A stretch of 64,000 nucleotides of DNA from contig CAJINV010000009.1 in NCBI GenBank assembly GCA_905178155.1, positions 2,767,373-2,831,372 of the forward strand, written 5' to 3'. The letters are not shown here. Below are more notes on the stretch, generated by a model. That model did not search any database. It saw only the letters and a program-made list of their open reading frames with translations, and was not told the DNA's origin. This DNA is from Amoebophrya sp. A120. Taxonomy: Eukaryota > Sar > Dinophyceae > Syndiniales > Amoebophryaceae. Position 1 is the stretch's first letter.

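Noticed and set aside
62398-63354. A complete 318-codon gene ending at 62398
   Set aside because: The last 25 codons lie beyond the inverted repeat that starts the 4.2-kb insert, and the exon beyond the insert continues the protein. Kept only as an alternative.
1-64000. Bacterial or phage origin with clustered genes
   Set aside because: No ribosome binding sites or start codons fit the exon starts; frames only make sense when spliced.

Overview
The window reads as one piece of a eukaryotic (protist) genome, not a bacterial one. Almost all of it is the interior of a single minus-strand gene whose two ends lie outside the window. About 123 short exons can be joined into one open reading frame of roughly 25 kb (about 8,400 codons, my estimate from the exon map) once about 125 insertions are removed. 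The protein runs from right (N-terminal side) to left (C-terminal side).

The insertions are introner-like elements. Nearly all are 115-360 bp, begin TAT and end ATA, have terminal inverted repeats (TIRs), and are flanked by a 5-bp direct repeat; the repeat is exact at about 84 sites and off by one to a few bases at most others. Sorting by TIR gives 16 families, named A-P here: A 32 copies, B 19, D 17, E 11, C 10, F 7, G 6, K 4, O 4, H, I and J 3 each, L, M, N and P 1 each. Removing the element plus one copy of the 5-bp repeat keeps the reading frame at almost every junction checked. This was done by eye. The boundaries do not give GT-AG introns. The arrangement resembles the TIR-bearing, non-canonical introns I recall being reported for the parasitic dinoflagellate Amoebophrya (Syndiniales); that assignment is inference.

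Layout of the protein, N to C: 64.0-55 kb, little-known segments including a paired hydrophobic stretch near 57.8 kb and interrupted by a 4.2-kb insert (58.26-62.47 kb); 55-26 kb, repeated modules; 26-13.8 kb, Trp-rich and Gly/Pro-rich segments; 13.6-8.3 kb, repeated modules; 8-3.5 kb, a Cys-rich region with a thrombospondin type 1-like motif; 3.2-0.1 kb, one more module set and a Gly-rich segment. The modules are built from recurring short boxes, in rough order: 'GIILPL', 'W(Q/E)AxAYLxGFL', 'FYRGxxDAY', 'RRNARILLDAT', 'HVEILIVT' and 'NPxGLYVLFN'. I do not recognise this module family.

Other structures: introners inserted inside introners (16.2-17.7, 19.9-21.0 and 53.6-54.0 kb), two pairs of introners placed back to back sharing one 5-bp target copy (25.8-26.3 and 28.7-29.1 kb), and a GC-rich repeat array inside the 4.2-kb insert. 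No RNA genes, CRISPR arrays, promoters or terminators could be supported. Boundaries are weak at about 4.63-5.02, 14.68 and 58.26/62.47 kb.
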